Shown piece by piece: positions 9,548-16,995 of a stretch of 64,000 nt of DNA. Made by a program: the position numbers and the translations under genes. The notes under the pieces are model-generated. The model ran no database searches. It had not been told where the DNA came from and saw only the letters and a program-made list of their open reading frames with translations. The stretch is from Syntrophomonas zehnderi OL-4. GTDB lineage: Bacteria; Bacillota; Syntrophomonadia; Syntrophomonadales; Syntrophomonadaceae. Where the stretch lies: assembly GCF_000983115.1 (NCBI RefSeq), contig NZ_CGIH01000004.1, positions 62,001 to 126,000 on the forward strand. The letters run 5' to 3'. Positions within the stretch are counted from its first letter, which is position 1, and every line of letters starts with the position of its first letter.

Positions 9548-10456
9548 ATGAATAACAAAAAAAGATTACTTATGATATTTTGTGTGCTTATTTTACTCAC
9601 AACAGCAGGGGGTATGCTGGTGGGTTGTAATGAGAGTGCCAATGTGCCTTCGACATCGGCAAACGACAAAAATAAAGCTGCCATAGATAATCAAACCGAC
9701 TCTATACATAGCAAAGAAGAAAATATAGAAGCCTATCTTCAGTCAAAAGGATATAAAATGCAAATGAATAGCGGGATGGGTTTTGATATTTATGTACCCT
9801 CTATAGACCGCGAAAAAAATCAGGCATTTTTTAATAGTTTAAATAATAAGTCCATGCCAAATGGATATGATTTTTCAAGTTATCTGGATAAGCCGCTACA
9901 ATACGTGGCAGCAGCCATTGAAGATAATGGTATCTACAAGGATATTAATTTTTTATGTTGCCAGGAACAAATCGTAGGAGTATGGGTTGATGTTTCCAAT
10001 AAAGAACATCTTGACACCAGGCAAAAGTTAATCCCCTTTAATTTCGTATATGACACCCCGGAGAAACTGCTAAAATATCAATCGAAGTATGTAGGCGATA
10101 ACAGTAATGTAACAAATTTGGTATATACATTACCCTATATAAATGGGGTTAAACCTTTAGGTATTGAACTTAAAACCGATAATAAGCCCTACGGCATTAT
10201 TGTAAATTGCCATGGATATGGCGTTGATAATAAATCAAGCTTACCCTATTTTAAAAATGCTGCGGTAATATTTAGTCTTATTGATAATGTGGAAGTTATA
10301 ACCTTCAATATAACCGATATGGATAACAATAAGTCTTTCGATTTTACCAGAGCAGAAATAGAAGATTATTTCCAGCAAGATGTGCGCCAATACACTAAAA
10401 GTAATAAGGAATATAAAAAGTTTTTAAAAGCGGTACTTGATGTAAACCTGAATTAA
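9548..10456 (+). CDS. Unknown lipoprotein
   Basis: A 302-residue exported protein. The N-terminus is a lipoprotein signal: MNNKKR, a hydrophobic stretch, then a lipobox LVGC with the lipidated Cys at about residue 27. A Ser/Thr/Asn/Lys-rich linker (about 28-60) follows, as is usual for surface lipoproteins. The mature part is hydrophilic with many Asn, Lys and Tyr and no motif I recognise. Its A/T-rich codon use is unlike the UbiB-like gene before it and matches the accessory character of the segment. No function assigned. Confidence 0.75.
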   Translation: MNNKKRLLMIFCVLILLTTAGGMLVGCNESANVPSTSANDKNKAAIDNQTDSIHSKEENIEAYLQSKGYKMQMNSGMGFDIYVPSIDREKNQAFFNSLNNKSMPNGYDFSSYLDKPLQYVAAAIEDNGIYKDINFLCCQEQIVGVWVDVSNKEHLDTRQKLIPFNFVYDTPEKLLKYQSKYVGDNSNVTNLVYTLPYINGVKPLGIELKTDNKPYGIIVNCHGYGVDNKSSLPYFKNAAVIFSLIDNVEVITFNITDMDNNKSFDFTRAEIEDYFQQDVRQYTKSNKEYKKFLKAVLDVNLN

Positions 10457-10545
10457 CATTATCACCTAAAGTTCAGCCGGTATAACCCGATCCCTGAACT
10501 CTTTGAACCTGGCGGCACGCAAATTCTATGTCTGGGAAAGATTTG

Positions 10546-10588
10546 AAGGTGCATTATACTGCTCCCTGGGAGCAGTATAATGCACCTT
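10546..10588. repeat. Perfect 43-bp palindrome (21-bp arms, 1-nt centre)
   Basis: The arms at 10546-10566 and 10568-10588 are exact reverse complements around one T. The right arm ends where IS3-transposase homology begins (codon at 10587). It could act as a terminator for the lipoprotein gene, but the length and perfection of the arms and the exact junction suggest a foldback or inverted-duplication scar. Confidence 0.85.
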
Positions 10589-11260
10589 TTACGGATATCG
10601 CAGGATCGCTGCGGAAATGCAAGTCCGGGGACGGCAAATAAATCGCAAGCGAGTCCGTAGACTTATGGGCATAATGGGGATTCAGGGAATCTGCCCTGGC
10701 CCCAATCTCAGTAAACGTTTACATGCCAAATATGTACACCCGTATTTACTGAGGAATCTTAAGATTGACCATCCAGATCAGGTATGGGCCATTGATATCA
10801 CTTACATACGGTTACGTCAGGGATTCATGTATCTATTCGTTATCGTAGATCTTTACAGCCGCTATATAGTGGATTACGAACTAAGCACCAGTATGGATCG
10901 GCATTGGGTGCTGGAATGCTTTAAAAGAGCATTCCAGCGCAGAAGGCCGGAGATCATCAACAGTGATCAAGGTAGCCAGTTTACCAACCAGGCCAGTTTA
11001 CCAACCAGGACTATATCGAACTCCTTCAGACCGAAGGGATCAAGATCTCCATGGATGGCAAGGGACGAGCCCTGGACAACATTTTTGTAGAGCGATTTTT
11101 CCGAACGCTCAAGTACGAGAATATCTACCTTAATGAGTATGAAACCCCGAAATCTCTGCGCAGAGGGTTAAATCAATACATAAAGTTTTACAATGAGCAG
11201 CGGCTCCATGGATCGCTTGGATATAGATGCCCCGTTGACTTCTACCATCAGGACCTTGCC
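10587..11260 (+). pseudogene. IS3-family (IS150-like) transposase orfB, truncated and frameshifted
   Basis: The frame reads FYGYRRIAAEM then QVRGRQINRKRVRRLM, the standard IS3 orfB pre-catalytic region, and stays open through DQVWAIDITYIR (first Asp) and INSDQGSQFTNQ (second Asp). It then shifts, and the rest (DNIFVERFFRTLKYE with the catalytic Glu, to YNEQRLHGSLGYR) is in another frame from about 11010. Removing one copy of a 17-bp tandem duplication at 10976-11009 joins the two frames exactly. The orfA gene, the N-terminal part of orfB and both IS ends are missing, and the normal C-terminal stop is replaced by unrelated sequence. It is a dead remnant. Confidence 0.92.
10976..11009 (+). repeat. 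Exact 17-bp tandem duplication inside the transposase
   Basis: The 17-mer CCAGTTTACCAACCAGG occurs at 10976-10992 and again at 10993-11009 without a mismatch. Because 17 is not a multiple of 3, the insertion causes the frameshift in the transposase gene. Confidence 0.95.
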
Positions 11261-11524
11261 CAAATAGCTCTATTGTCAATTGGGGCCATTTTACTTGGAT
11301 ATAGTTATGCCCATGAATGGTATGGAATTTTAGAATCTGAAGTGCAATACTGGGGTTATCTCAGTGAAGCATTGGGCCTAATATTACTTATACTTATCCT
11401 GCCTCGTTTTAAGGGAGTAATTTTAACGAAAGTTATCTTATTCATAGGCTTGATTATTAATATTCCGCCAATCATACTCTGGTTTATATTCCATGGTTCT
11501 ATCGACTCCAGGGATAAAACCTAA
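11261..11524 (+). other. Hydrophobic reading-frame tail fused to the transposase remnant
   Basis: After the transposase C-terminus the same frame continues for about 88 codons to a TAA ending at 11524. It encodes three hydrophobic stretches (for example LLSIGAILLGY, ALGLILLILILP and VILFIGLIINIPPIILWFIF). It has no start codon or ribosome site of its own. It may be the 3' end of a membrane-protein gene cut by the IS. Its last part overlaps the minus-strand gene at 11438-11749, so at most one of the two is likely to be expressed. Confidence 0.35.
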
Positions 11525-11749
11525 AAACCCAAGAAACCCCCAAATTCCAAGCAATCCAAGCCTTTGCGGAAATTTCATGCTCGACTCATGAAAGAATCGT
11601 AGTCCGATTAAACTAAAAGCGGCAAACGTAGCCAACCATGGTTTAAAGGTACCTAATCCCGTCATATAGCCTATAACGCCCACCAATCCTACGAGGCCAA
11701 CCAGTCCAAGGCTCTCCGGAAATTTTAAACGAAAATTAGACATCGACAT
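11438..11749 (-). CDS. Small membrane protein with internal duplication (DUF3796-like)
   Basis: A 103-residue hydrophobic protein made of two similar units: KFPESLGLVGLVGLVGVIGY (about 10-29) and KFPQRLGLLGIWGFLGFLGF (about 59-78). Each is a Lys-Phe-Pro lead followed by a Leu-Gly-Phe/Val-Gly helix with small-residue repeats. This LGFLGFLG style is seen in small clostridial integral membrane proteins of the DUF3796 type; the assignment is by resemblance only. It runs opposite to, and overlaps, the tail of the IS-fused frame. Function unknown. Confidence 0.5.
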   Translation of the reverse strand: MSMSNFRLKFPESLGLVGLVGLVGVIGYMTGLGTFKPWLATFAAFSLIGLRFFHESSMKFPQRLGLLGIWGFLGFLGFIPGVDRTMEYKPEYDWRNINNQAYE

Positions 11750-11789
11750 GAAATAGCGCCGCAGACTTTTTGGTATGCTGAAAACCCAT

Positions 11790-11976
11790 CAGGTTGCCTT
11801 AATTAGCCTGGATTACATTATATGCCGATGTTGGCTGAAAAATATTACCGCAATTTCCTTTTGCGGCTACGTCCATTATTATAGTAGATAGTTATTCTCC
11901 GTCAAGAAGTAAGAAGCCGGCCCGGTAAATCATAATTACTCTATACCCTGGCATTCCAACCGCTTTGGAGGATTTC
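11790..11976 (+). repeat. ~185-bp dispersed repeat, copy 2
   Basis: Direct repeat of 7357-7540, 4.43 kb away. It ends about 127 bp before vanR. With copy 1 it brackets the UbiB-like gene, the lipoprotein and the IS remnant, so recombination between the copies would delete that block. The rest of the 354-bp gap between the small membrane protein and vanR shows only an A/T-rich stretch (about 12020-12065) that could hold the vanR promoter. Confidence 0.85.
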
Positions 11977-12103
11977 AAGATATAAAAGCAAACCGCATCC
12001 TTATGAAAATATTAATAATCTCTCATGATATAAATAAGAAATATAGTTGATGTATTTTGTAAAATAGTAGAGTGTCAGGTTCTGCCTGAAAGGAGTTGAA
12101 ATC

Positions 12104-12805
12104 ATGAGTGATAAAATTCTTGTGGTTGATGACGAACATGAAATAGCATATTTAATAGAAGTCTACCTGCAAAATGAAAATTATGAGGTATTAAAGTTTT
12201 ATTCTGCCAAGGAAGCTCTTGCCTGTATTGAAAAAACGGAAGTTGACCTTGCAATTTTAGATATTATGTTGCCGGACAGCAGTGGTTTCACGCTTTGCCA
12301 GAAAATACGGGAACGTTATACCTATCCCATCATTATGCTGACTGCTAAAGATGAAGAAATCGACAAAATAACCGGACTTACATTGGGTGCTGACGATTAT
12401 ATCACCAAGCCCTTTCGCCCGCTTGAGGTAGTGGCGCGCGTAAAAGCACAGTTGCGGCGATATAAAAAGTATAATCCCGGGCATGGGGAAGACGTGGAAA
12501 AAGATGTCATCCTCCATTCCGGCCTTGTTATGAATATTAAAACCCATGAGTGTTTCTTAAATGAAGAACCGCTCACCCTGACACCTACGGAATTTTCAAT
12601 TTTGCGAATTCTTCTTGAGAACCAAGGCAAAGTTGTAAGTGCGGAAGAACTATTCCATAAAATTTGGAAGGATGAATATTACAGTAAAAGCAACAATACT
12701 ATCACTGTCCATATCCGCCATCTGCGCGAAAAAATGAATGACACTGTTGAAAATCCTAAATATATAAAAACCATATGGGGGGTTGGCTATAAAATTGAAA
12801 GCTAA
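12104..12805 (+). CDS. vanR: OmpR/PhoB-family response regulator (VanR type)
   Basis: A 233-residue two-component regulator. The receiver domain (about 3-115) has the acidic pair after VVDDEHE, the phospho-acceptor Asp in LAILDIMLPDSSG (about D52), and Thr/Lys in MLTAKDE and YITKPF. The C-terminal winged helix (about 135-232) ends with RHLREKMND...YIKTIWGVGYKIE, typical of the family. ATG 12104 follows AAGGAGT. It overlaps the kinase gene and stands first in a cluster with VanG-type ligase and racemase genes, hence the VanR call. It would activate the ligase genes on glycopeptide stress. The cognate VanS is next door. Confidence 0.88.
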   Translation: MSDKILVVDDEHEIAYLIEVYLQNENYEVLKFYSAKEALACIEKTEVDLAILDIMLPDSSGFTLCQKIRERYTYPIIMLTAKDEEIDKITGLTLGADDYITKPFRPLEVVARVKAQLRRYKKYNPGHGEDVEKDVILHSGLVMNIKTHECFLNEEPLTLTPTEFSILRILLENQGKVVSAEELFHKIWKDEYYSKSNNTITVHIRHLREKMNDTVENPKYIKTIWGVGYKIES

Positions 12806-13910
12806 AGATAAAAGAGAATTTGATTATACCCGTATGCAGATTAAAATATTCTTTTTTCTGATTGGAGTAATTGCCGCCTCCTTTTTGGCTTTTGCTTTAA
12901 TGTACTATTTTCATTGGAACAGGATTGGCGGAAGATTGATTACTCATATAGCGGGGTATTTCCTGCAAATAGGTTTTTTTGCGACGCAAAATTTATATCA
13001 GCTATTTTATATCTTGTTGATACTGCTTATCATGGCAGGGCTTTTTCTCATAATCCGCGCATTTTTGCGCTATGTTACCAAGCCGCTGTCCGATGTTGAG
13101 CAGAGCCTGGGGATGATTCTCATTGACAATGCGGAGGAAATCAGCTTGCCGGAAGAACTGACCGCCATCAGCCAACGGCTAAACGCCATGAAACAAACCC
13201 TGGAACGCCGGAATCTGGAAGCCCAAACAGCCGAACAACGTAAAAACGAGCTTGTTATGTACCTTGCCCACGACATCCGCACTCCCCTTACTTCTGTAAT
13301 AGGATATTTGAGTTTGCTGGAAGAAGTGGAAAATATGCCGCCAGAGCAGAGGGAAAAGTATACGCATATCGCACTCGAAAAAGCCTACCGGCTGGAAAAA
13401 ATGATCAATGAATTTTTTGAAATAACCCGGTACAATCTGCAGCAAATCCAAATAGAGAAAACGGATATAGACCTCTACTACATGTTGGTACAATTAACCG
13501 ATGAATTGCTGCCCATTTTGTCAAGCCATGGAAATACAGCTGTTTTACATGCAGACGAAGAATTAATGGCCTATGGCGATGCTGAAAAGCTGGGGCGGGT
13601 TTTTACCAATGTTCTGAAGAATGCGGCTGCTTATAGCTACCCGAATACAGAAATTCACATCCTAGCCCAAAAAAGAGATGATGCCGTAACTATTACATTT
13701 CAAAACAGGGGTGACACCATACCGCCTGAAAAATGCGCTACTATATTTGAAAAGTTTTATCGCCTGGACGAAGCACGAACGAGCGATACCGGGGGTGCAG
13801 GGTTGGGACTTGCAATTGCTAAAGAAATTATTATATTGCATGGCGGCTCCATTACCGTGGAAAGCTGTGCAGATATAACTTCTTTTATTATTACACTTCC
13901 GTTTAAATAA
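12795..13910 (+). CDS. vanS: Membrane sensor histidine kinase (VanS type)
   Basis: About 371 residues, with two membrane helices (about 18-45 and 67-90), a HAMP-like segment (about 90-145), and a HisKA H-box LVMYLAHDIRTPLTSVIGYL with the phospho-accepting His. The HATPase domain has the N box NVLKNAAAYS, an F box (FEKFYRLDEAR) and a G box (GGAGLGLAIAKEI). Start: the TTG at 12795 has a GGGGGG run 12 bp upstream; a TTG at 12783 sits directly on that run, so I prefer 12795. Both choices overlap the end of vanR. The extracytoplasmic loop between the helices is short, as in VanS of VanG/VanB-like systems. Which ligand it senses is not visible. Confidence 0.85.
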   Translation: MKAKDKREFDYTRMQIKIFFFLIGVIAASFLAFALMYYFHWNRIGGRLITHIAGYFLQIGFFATQNLYQLFYILLILLIMAGLFLIIRAFLRYVTKPLSDVEQSLGMILIDNAEEISLPEELTAISQRLNAMKQTLERRNLEAQTAEQRKNELVMYLAHDIRTPLTSVIGYLSLLEEVENMPPEQREKYTHIALEKAYRLEKMINEFFEITRYNLQQIQIEKTDIDLYYMLVQLTDELLPILSSHGNTAVLHADEELMAYGDAEKLGRVFTNVLKNAAAYSYPNTEIHILAQKRDDAVTITFQNRGDTIPPEKCATIFEKFYRLDEARTSDTGGAGLGLAIAKEIIILHGGSITVESCADITSFIITLPFK

Positions 13911-13924
13911 CACCGCTTCTTAGT

Positions 13925-13960
13925 ATTTTCTTAGGAATTTATCAAGAAAGTATTAAATTT
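13925..13960 (+). promoter_or_regulatory. Candidate VanR-controlled promoter element 1
   Basis: ATTTTCTTAG followed by AATT and TATTAAA. It aligns without gaps to 15567-15602 (28 of 36 positions identical). It lies 15 bp after vanS and upstream of the VanZ-like gene. Confidence 0.5.
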
Positions 13961-13978
13961 AAGACGGCAGAGACCGGA

Positions 13979-14029
13979 TATACTGTAGTTAGTAAATTGC
14001 GCAAGACTGATAACTTCAACTACAGTATA
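13979..14029. promoter_or_regulatory. 12-bp perfect inverted repeat before the VanZ-like gene
   Basis: TATACTGTAGTT (13979-13990) and AACTACAGTATA (14018-14029), separated by 27 bp and ending 19 bp before the ATG. It could be a leader hairpin sequestering the 5' region or a two-site operator. No T-run follows, so it is not a plain terminator. Confidence 0.55.
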
Positions 14030-14048
14030 AAAACGGGGGTTGATTCAT

Positions 14049-15476
14049 ATGGATATAATTACGATTTTTCAGGCATTGCTCCGCTGGGGTGTGTTTGCAC
14101 TCATCGGAGGCTTATTATTGGCGCTTAGCATTTTTGTAGGGTATTTAATATATAAAAAGGTGTTTCATGGCCAAAAGAGTATGTCGAAAACGCAGTGGAT
14201 TACCCTGTTTCTTTTGTCATGCTGGCTACTGCTGGTATTGGCATTAACCTCCTTAAGCCGCGGGGCAAACTTTACCGGTAGCTTCAATATAGATTTTTTC
14301 AGCGGCTATATAAACGCATGGAATAAGTGGTCCATCAGCGAATTGCAGCTTATAATCTTCAATATGCTGATGTTTGCACCTTTGGGGTTTTTATTGCCGC
14401 TTTTTTGGAAAAAGGCAGAGAAATTCAAAGTAACCCTTTTCGTGTCGATTGGGCTTACTATCTGTATTGAAATCTTACAATTATTTACGGGAACGGGGAT
14501 ATTCGAACTTGATGATTTATTCCACAACTGTATTGGTAGCTTGTTTGGCTATTTCTGCATAATGGCAATACTCTCTATTATTAGGGAAAAGCGGGTTCGT
14601 TTTGCTCCCCTTGGAAAAGTATTGATTTTCCCGTGTGTCATTGGAATGATAATTGGCAGCGTGTCTTTGGTTTATGCACACCAGCCTTACGGAAATATGC
14701 CGATTCTCCCTGCGGCAAAGCAGGATATGTCAAAGATTCAAATTAAAACCGATCTTTCCTTAACAGATCGACCTGCCACAGCCTCCATTTATAAAAATAC
14801 CTATACGGAGGATCAGGATTATATAAAACGGATTATAGCTGGGCTTTCCGAATTGGAGGATATCACCTTTTATGGTATTCAACGCCGTGAAGACGCAAAC
14901 CGGGTTTATACCGGCAAAAATCCCCAAAATAAAGAAGTAAAACTGGATTTCTTTTTCAGGACGGGGGATTGGAGTTACACAACATGGCGTGATGCCGCCG
15001 CCTTAACCGAGGAAGCAGCGAAGAATCATAGAGATTTTTATAAAAACTGGCTGAAAAAAGGTGAATTGCTCCCTGCTAACGCTGTTTTCAGTATACAAAA
15101 CAACGATACGCTTAGATGGGATGCACTGGATGAGAACGACCTGGCAACTGGCAAAACCTCATTCACATCTGGCTCTATCCTAATGCAGTTTGATAGCAAA
15201 TCGGAACTTGCTTATATGTATTACGGAATTAGCTGGAATGAATATGTAGCAACAGAAGACATTATTTCTCCCCAAGCAGCCTTTAAGCAGGTTGAAGATG
15301 GAAACTTTGAACAGTATGTACCCTTCCAGCCGGGAGATACCCTGTGGGTCAAAAAATGTAAGCTCGCTTATGTTTACGATACGAAAGGATTTTATCAGCC
15401 TGTATATCGTTTTACTGGATATATAAACAGTAAGGATAATTCCTGGAATTGTCAGATTCCCGCTTTGGCAAAATAA
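14049..15476 (+). CDS. VanZ-like membrane protein with large C-terminal extracytoplasmic domain
   Basis: A 475-residue protein. The N-terminal ~205 residues are a VanZ-like domain with several membrane helices, including the family-typical NMLMFAPLGFLLP and ELDDLFHNCIGSLFGY segments. After the helix ending near SLVYAHQPYG, about 265 hydrophilic residues follow, predicted outside the cell, with a repeated beta-strand look (WVKKCKLAYVYDTKGFYQPVY near the C-terminus is reminiscent of YycI/PepSY-like sensor domains). Start is ATG 14049, 9 bp after a GGGGG run; a TTG at 14040 is less likely. VanZ of Tn1546 is only ~160 residues and gives low-level teicoplanin resistance by an unclear route. This longer form lies between vanS and the ligase, which is not the order of known vanG operons. 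Confidence 0.75.
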   Translation: MDIITIFQALLRWGVFALIGGLLLALSIFVGYLIYKKVFHGQKSMSKTQWITLFLLSCWLLLVLALTSLSRGANFTGSFNIDFFSGYINAWNKWSISELQLIIFNMLMFAPLGFLLPLFWKKAEKFKVTLFVSIGLTICIEILQLFTGTGIFELDDLFHNCIGSLFGYFCIMAILSIIREKRVRFAPLGKVLIFPCVIGMIIGSVSLVYAHQPYGNMPILPAAKQDMSKIQIKTDLSLTDRPATASIYKNTYTEDQDYIKRIIAGLSELEDITFYGIQRREDANRVYTGKNPQNKEVKLDFFFRTGDWSYTTWRDAAALTEEAAKNHRDFYKNWLKKGELLPANAVFSIQNNDTLRWDALDENDLATGKTSFTSGSILMQFDSKSELAYMYYGISWNEYVATEDIISPQAAFKQVEDGNFEQYVPFQPGDTLWVKKCKLAYVYDTKGFYQPVYRFTGYINSKDNSWNCQIPALAK

Positions 15477-15566
15477 AACTTTCTTTATAAAATTATTTAA
15501 CCAGGCAGAGATTGCATATTTGCTCCTACCTGCTGATAATTTGGAAAATATCAATCTTACCTTAAG

Positions 15567-15602
15567 ATTTTCTTAGCAATTAAACAACTCAATATTAAAA
15601 TT
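15567..15602 (+). promoter_or_regulatory. Candidate VanR-controlled promoter element 2
   Basis: ATTTTCTTAG-N-AATT...TATTAAA, collinear with element 1 at 13925-13960. It lies ~170 bp before the ligase start. An intrinsic terminator begins 2 bp after it. Confidence 0.5.
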
Positions 15603-15604
15603 CG

Positions 15605-15654
15605 GCCTGTCCGCTTTTGATAGCATAGTCTCATCAAAGCAGACAGGCTTTTTT
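15605..15654 (+). terminator. Intrinsic terminator between VanZ-like gene and vanG ligase
   Basis: Long hairpin: GCCTGTC and GCTTTTGAT pair with ATCAAAGC and GACAGGC, with a loop of about 11 nt, followed by TTTTTT (15649-15654). It stands after the VanZ-like gene but also downstream of the candidate promoter element 2, so it may serve as an attenuator for the ligase gene. Confidence 0.85.
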
Positions 15655-15768
15655 ATGTAGTAAGGATTATACGACGATAAGAAAACGAATTACTCCAATT
15701 AAGAAATGCGAAATAGGCTATCCGCTTCTGGAAGGGACGGACATTGTTGAGAAAGGATTGAAAGCAAA

Positions 15769-16815
15769 ATGAAAAGATTAAATATAGCGATCTTATTCGG
15801 GGGATGTTCTCCTGAGTATAGTGTGTCACTCCAATCGGCCTACTCTGTAATTACGCATATAGATACCGACAAATTCAGACCCGTTTTGATTGGGATTTCA
15901 CCTAAGGGAAACTGGTATCGGTTTTTAGGGGATAATGGAAAAATTGCATCCGACACCTGGTGCAATTCCTCGGACTGCTTGCCGGCAGCAATTTCGCCAG
16001 ATCGTGATGCGCTTAAACTATTGGTATTACATCCTGACAAAGTTGAAGAAATCCCGATTGATGCCGCTTTTCCTGTTCTCCACGGAAAAAATGGCGAGGA
16101 CGGTACAGTTCAGGGCATATTTGAAATGGCAGGAATACCGATTGTCGGCTGTAGCACACTGGCCGCGGCGCTTTGCATGGACAAAAATCGTGCCCACCAG
16201 CTGGCACATATGGCCGGTGTGCATGTCCCCACTTCCTTCGTATTAAAAAAGATGGATGCCACAATTGCTCTGGAATCGGCAGAGATTCTCGGATATCCCC
16301 TGTTTGTAAAGCCGGTCAGGGCTGGTTCCTCCTACGGCATTACTAAAGTGACTCGCCGGGATGATCTTCCCGCCGCTGTCAAGTTGGCTTTTGAATATGA
16401 TGATGAAGTCATCGTAGAGGAAAGCGTAACTGGATTTGAAGTGGGCTGCGCCGTTATGGGCAATAATGAGTTGATTGTCGGGGAGATCGATGAAATCGAA
16501 TTATGGGACGGATTTTTTGATTATACGGAAAAGTATACCCTGAAAAACTCGGCCATTCATGTCCCGGCGCGAATTTCCAAAGAAAAAGCGGAGGAAATCA
16601 AACAGACCGCCCAAACGATTTATCAGGCCCTGGGCTGTCGTGGTTTTGCACGGGTGGACATGTTCCTTAAAACTGACGGCCAGGTCATTTTCAATGAAGT
16701 CAATACGATTCCCGGCTTCACCTCCCACAGCCGGTATTCCAATATGATGAAAGCCAGCGGCATTTCTTTTGAGCAGGTCATTTCCCATGTGATTGAATTG
16801 GCGGTAGGTGTTTAA
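15769..16815 (+). CDS. vanG: D-alanine--D-serine ligase, VanG type
   Basis: A 348-residue ATP-grasp ligase that joins D-Ala to D-Ser for peptidoglycan precursors ending in D-Ala-D-Ser, which bind vancomycin weakly. It follows VanG of Enterococcus closely in length and motif order: AILFGGCSPEYSVSLQSA, FPVLHGKNGEDGTVQGI, GIPIVGCSTLAAALCMDK, PLFVKPVRAGSSYGITK, GFEVGCAVMG, IELWDGFFDYTEKYTLK and FNEVNTIPGFTSHSRY. The omega-loop region (EKYTLK) is of the D-Ser/VanG type and not the ordinary Ddl type. The ATG follows GAAAGGA. It sits between a VanZ-like gene and the serine-racemase gene. The D-Lac dehydrogenase VanH is absent, in line with D-Ser. Confidence 0.92.
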   Translation: MKRLNIAILFGGCSPEYSVSLQSAYSVITHIDTDKFRPVLIGISPKGNWYRFLGDNGKIASDTWCNSSDCLPAAISPDRDALKLLVLHPDKVEEIPIDAAFPVLHGKNGEDGTVQGIFEMAGIPIVGCSTLAAALCMDKNRAHQLAHMAGVHVPTSFVLKKMDATIALESAEILGYPLFVKPVRAGSSYGITKVTRRDDLPAAVKLAFEYDDEVIVEESVTGFEVGCAVMGNNELIVGEIDEIELWDGFFDYTEKYTLKNSAIHVPARISKEKAEEIKQTAQTIYQALGCRGFARVDMFLKTDGQVIFNEVNTIPGFTSHSRYSNMMKASGISFEQVISHVIELAVGV

Positions 16816-16995
16816 AAATGCTGGTGGTAGTGAAAAAGTCTGCTCGTGCTGACAACCTGATTTACTTTGGTCAATGCTTGGTATCCCTGCTGTCCGTTAA
16901 ATATAGCAAGTTTTCTTGCCCCAATGCCTTCACACCGGTGGTGCTGTCCGGCCATAACACAGACGGGTTTTTTCTGCGTGAATGGAGGTATCGTA
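16816..16995 (+). pseudogene. Possible remnant of vanXY/vanY D,D-peptidase gene
   Basis: In vanG operons a D,D-peptidase/carboxypeptidase gene lies between ligase and racemase. Here only ~180 bp separate them. Short pieces look like that family but in different frames: DNLI (about 16850) followed after a frame change by LVNAWYP (16867 on), then TPVVLSG (about 16934). No zinc-binding motif (SxHxxGxAxD or ExxH) remains. This is weak evidence, offered because the position and order fit. The alternative is plain intergenic DNA. Confidence 0.25.

Noticed and set aside
10546-10588. Palindrome as only a terminator of the lipoprotein gene
   Set aside because: A T-run is barely present (TTTT) and the 21-bp perfect arms ending at the IS homology point fit a rearrangement better, although termination is not excluded.
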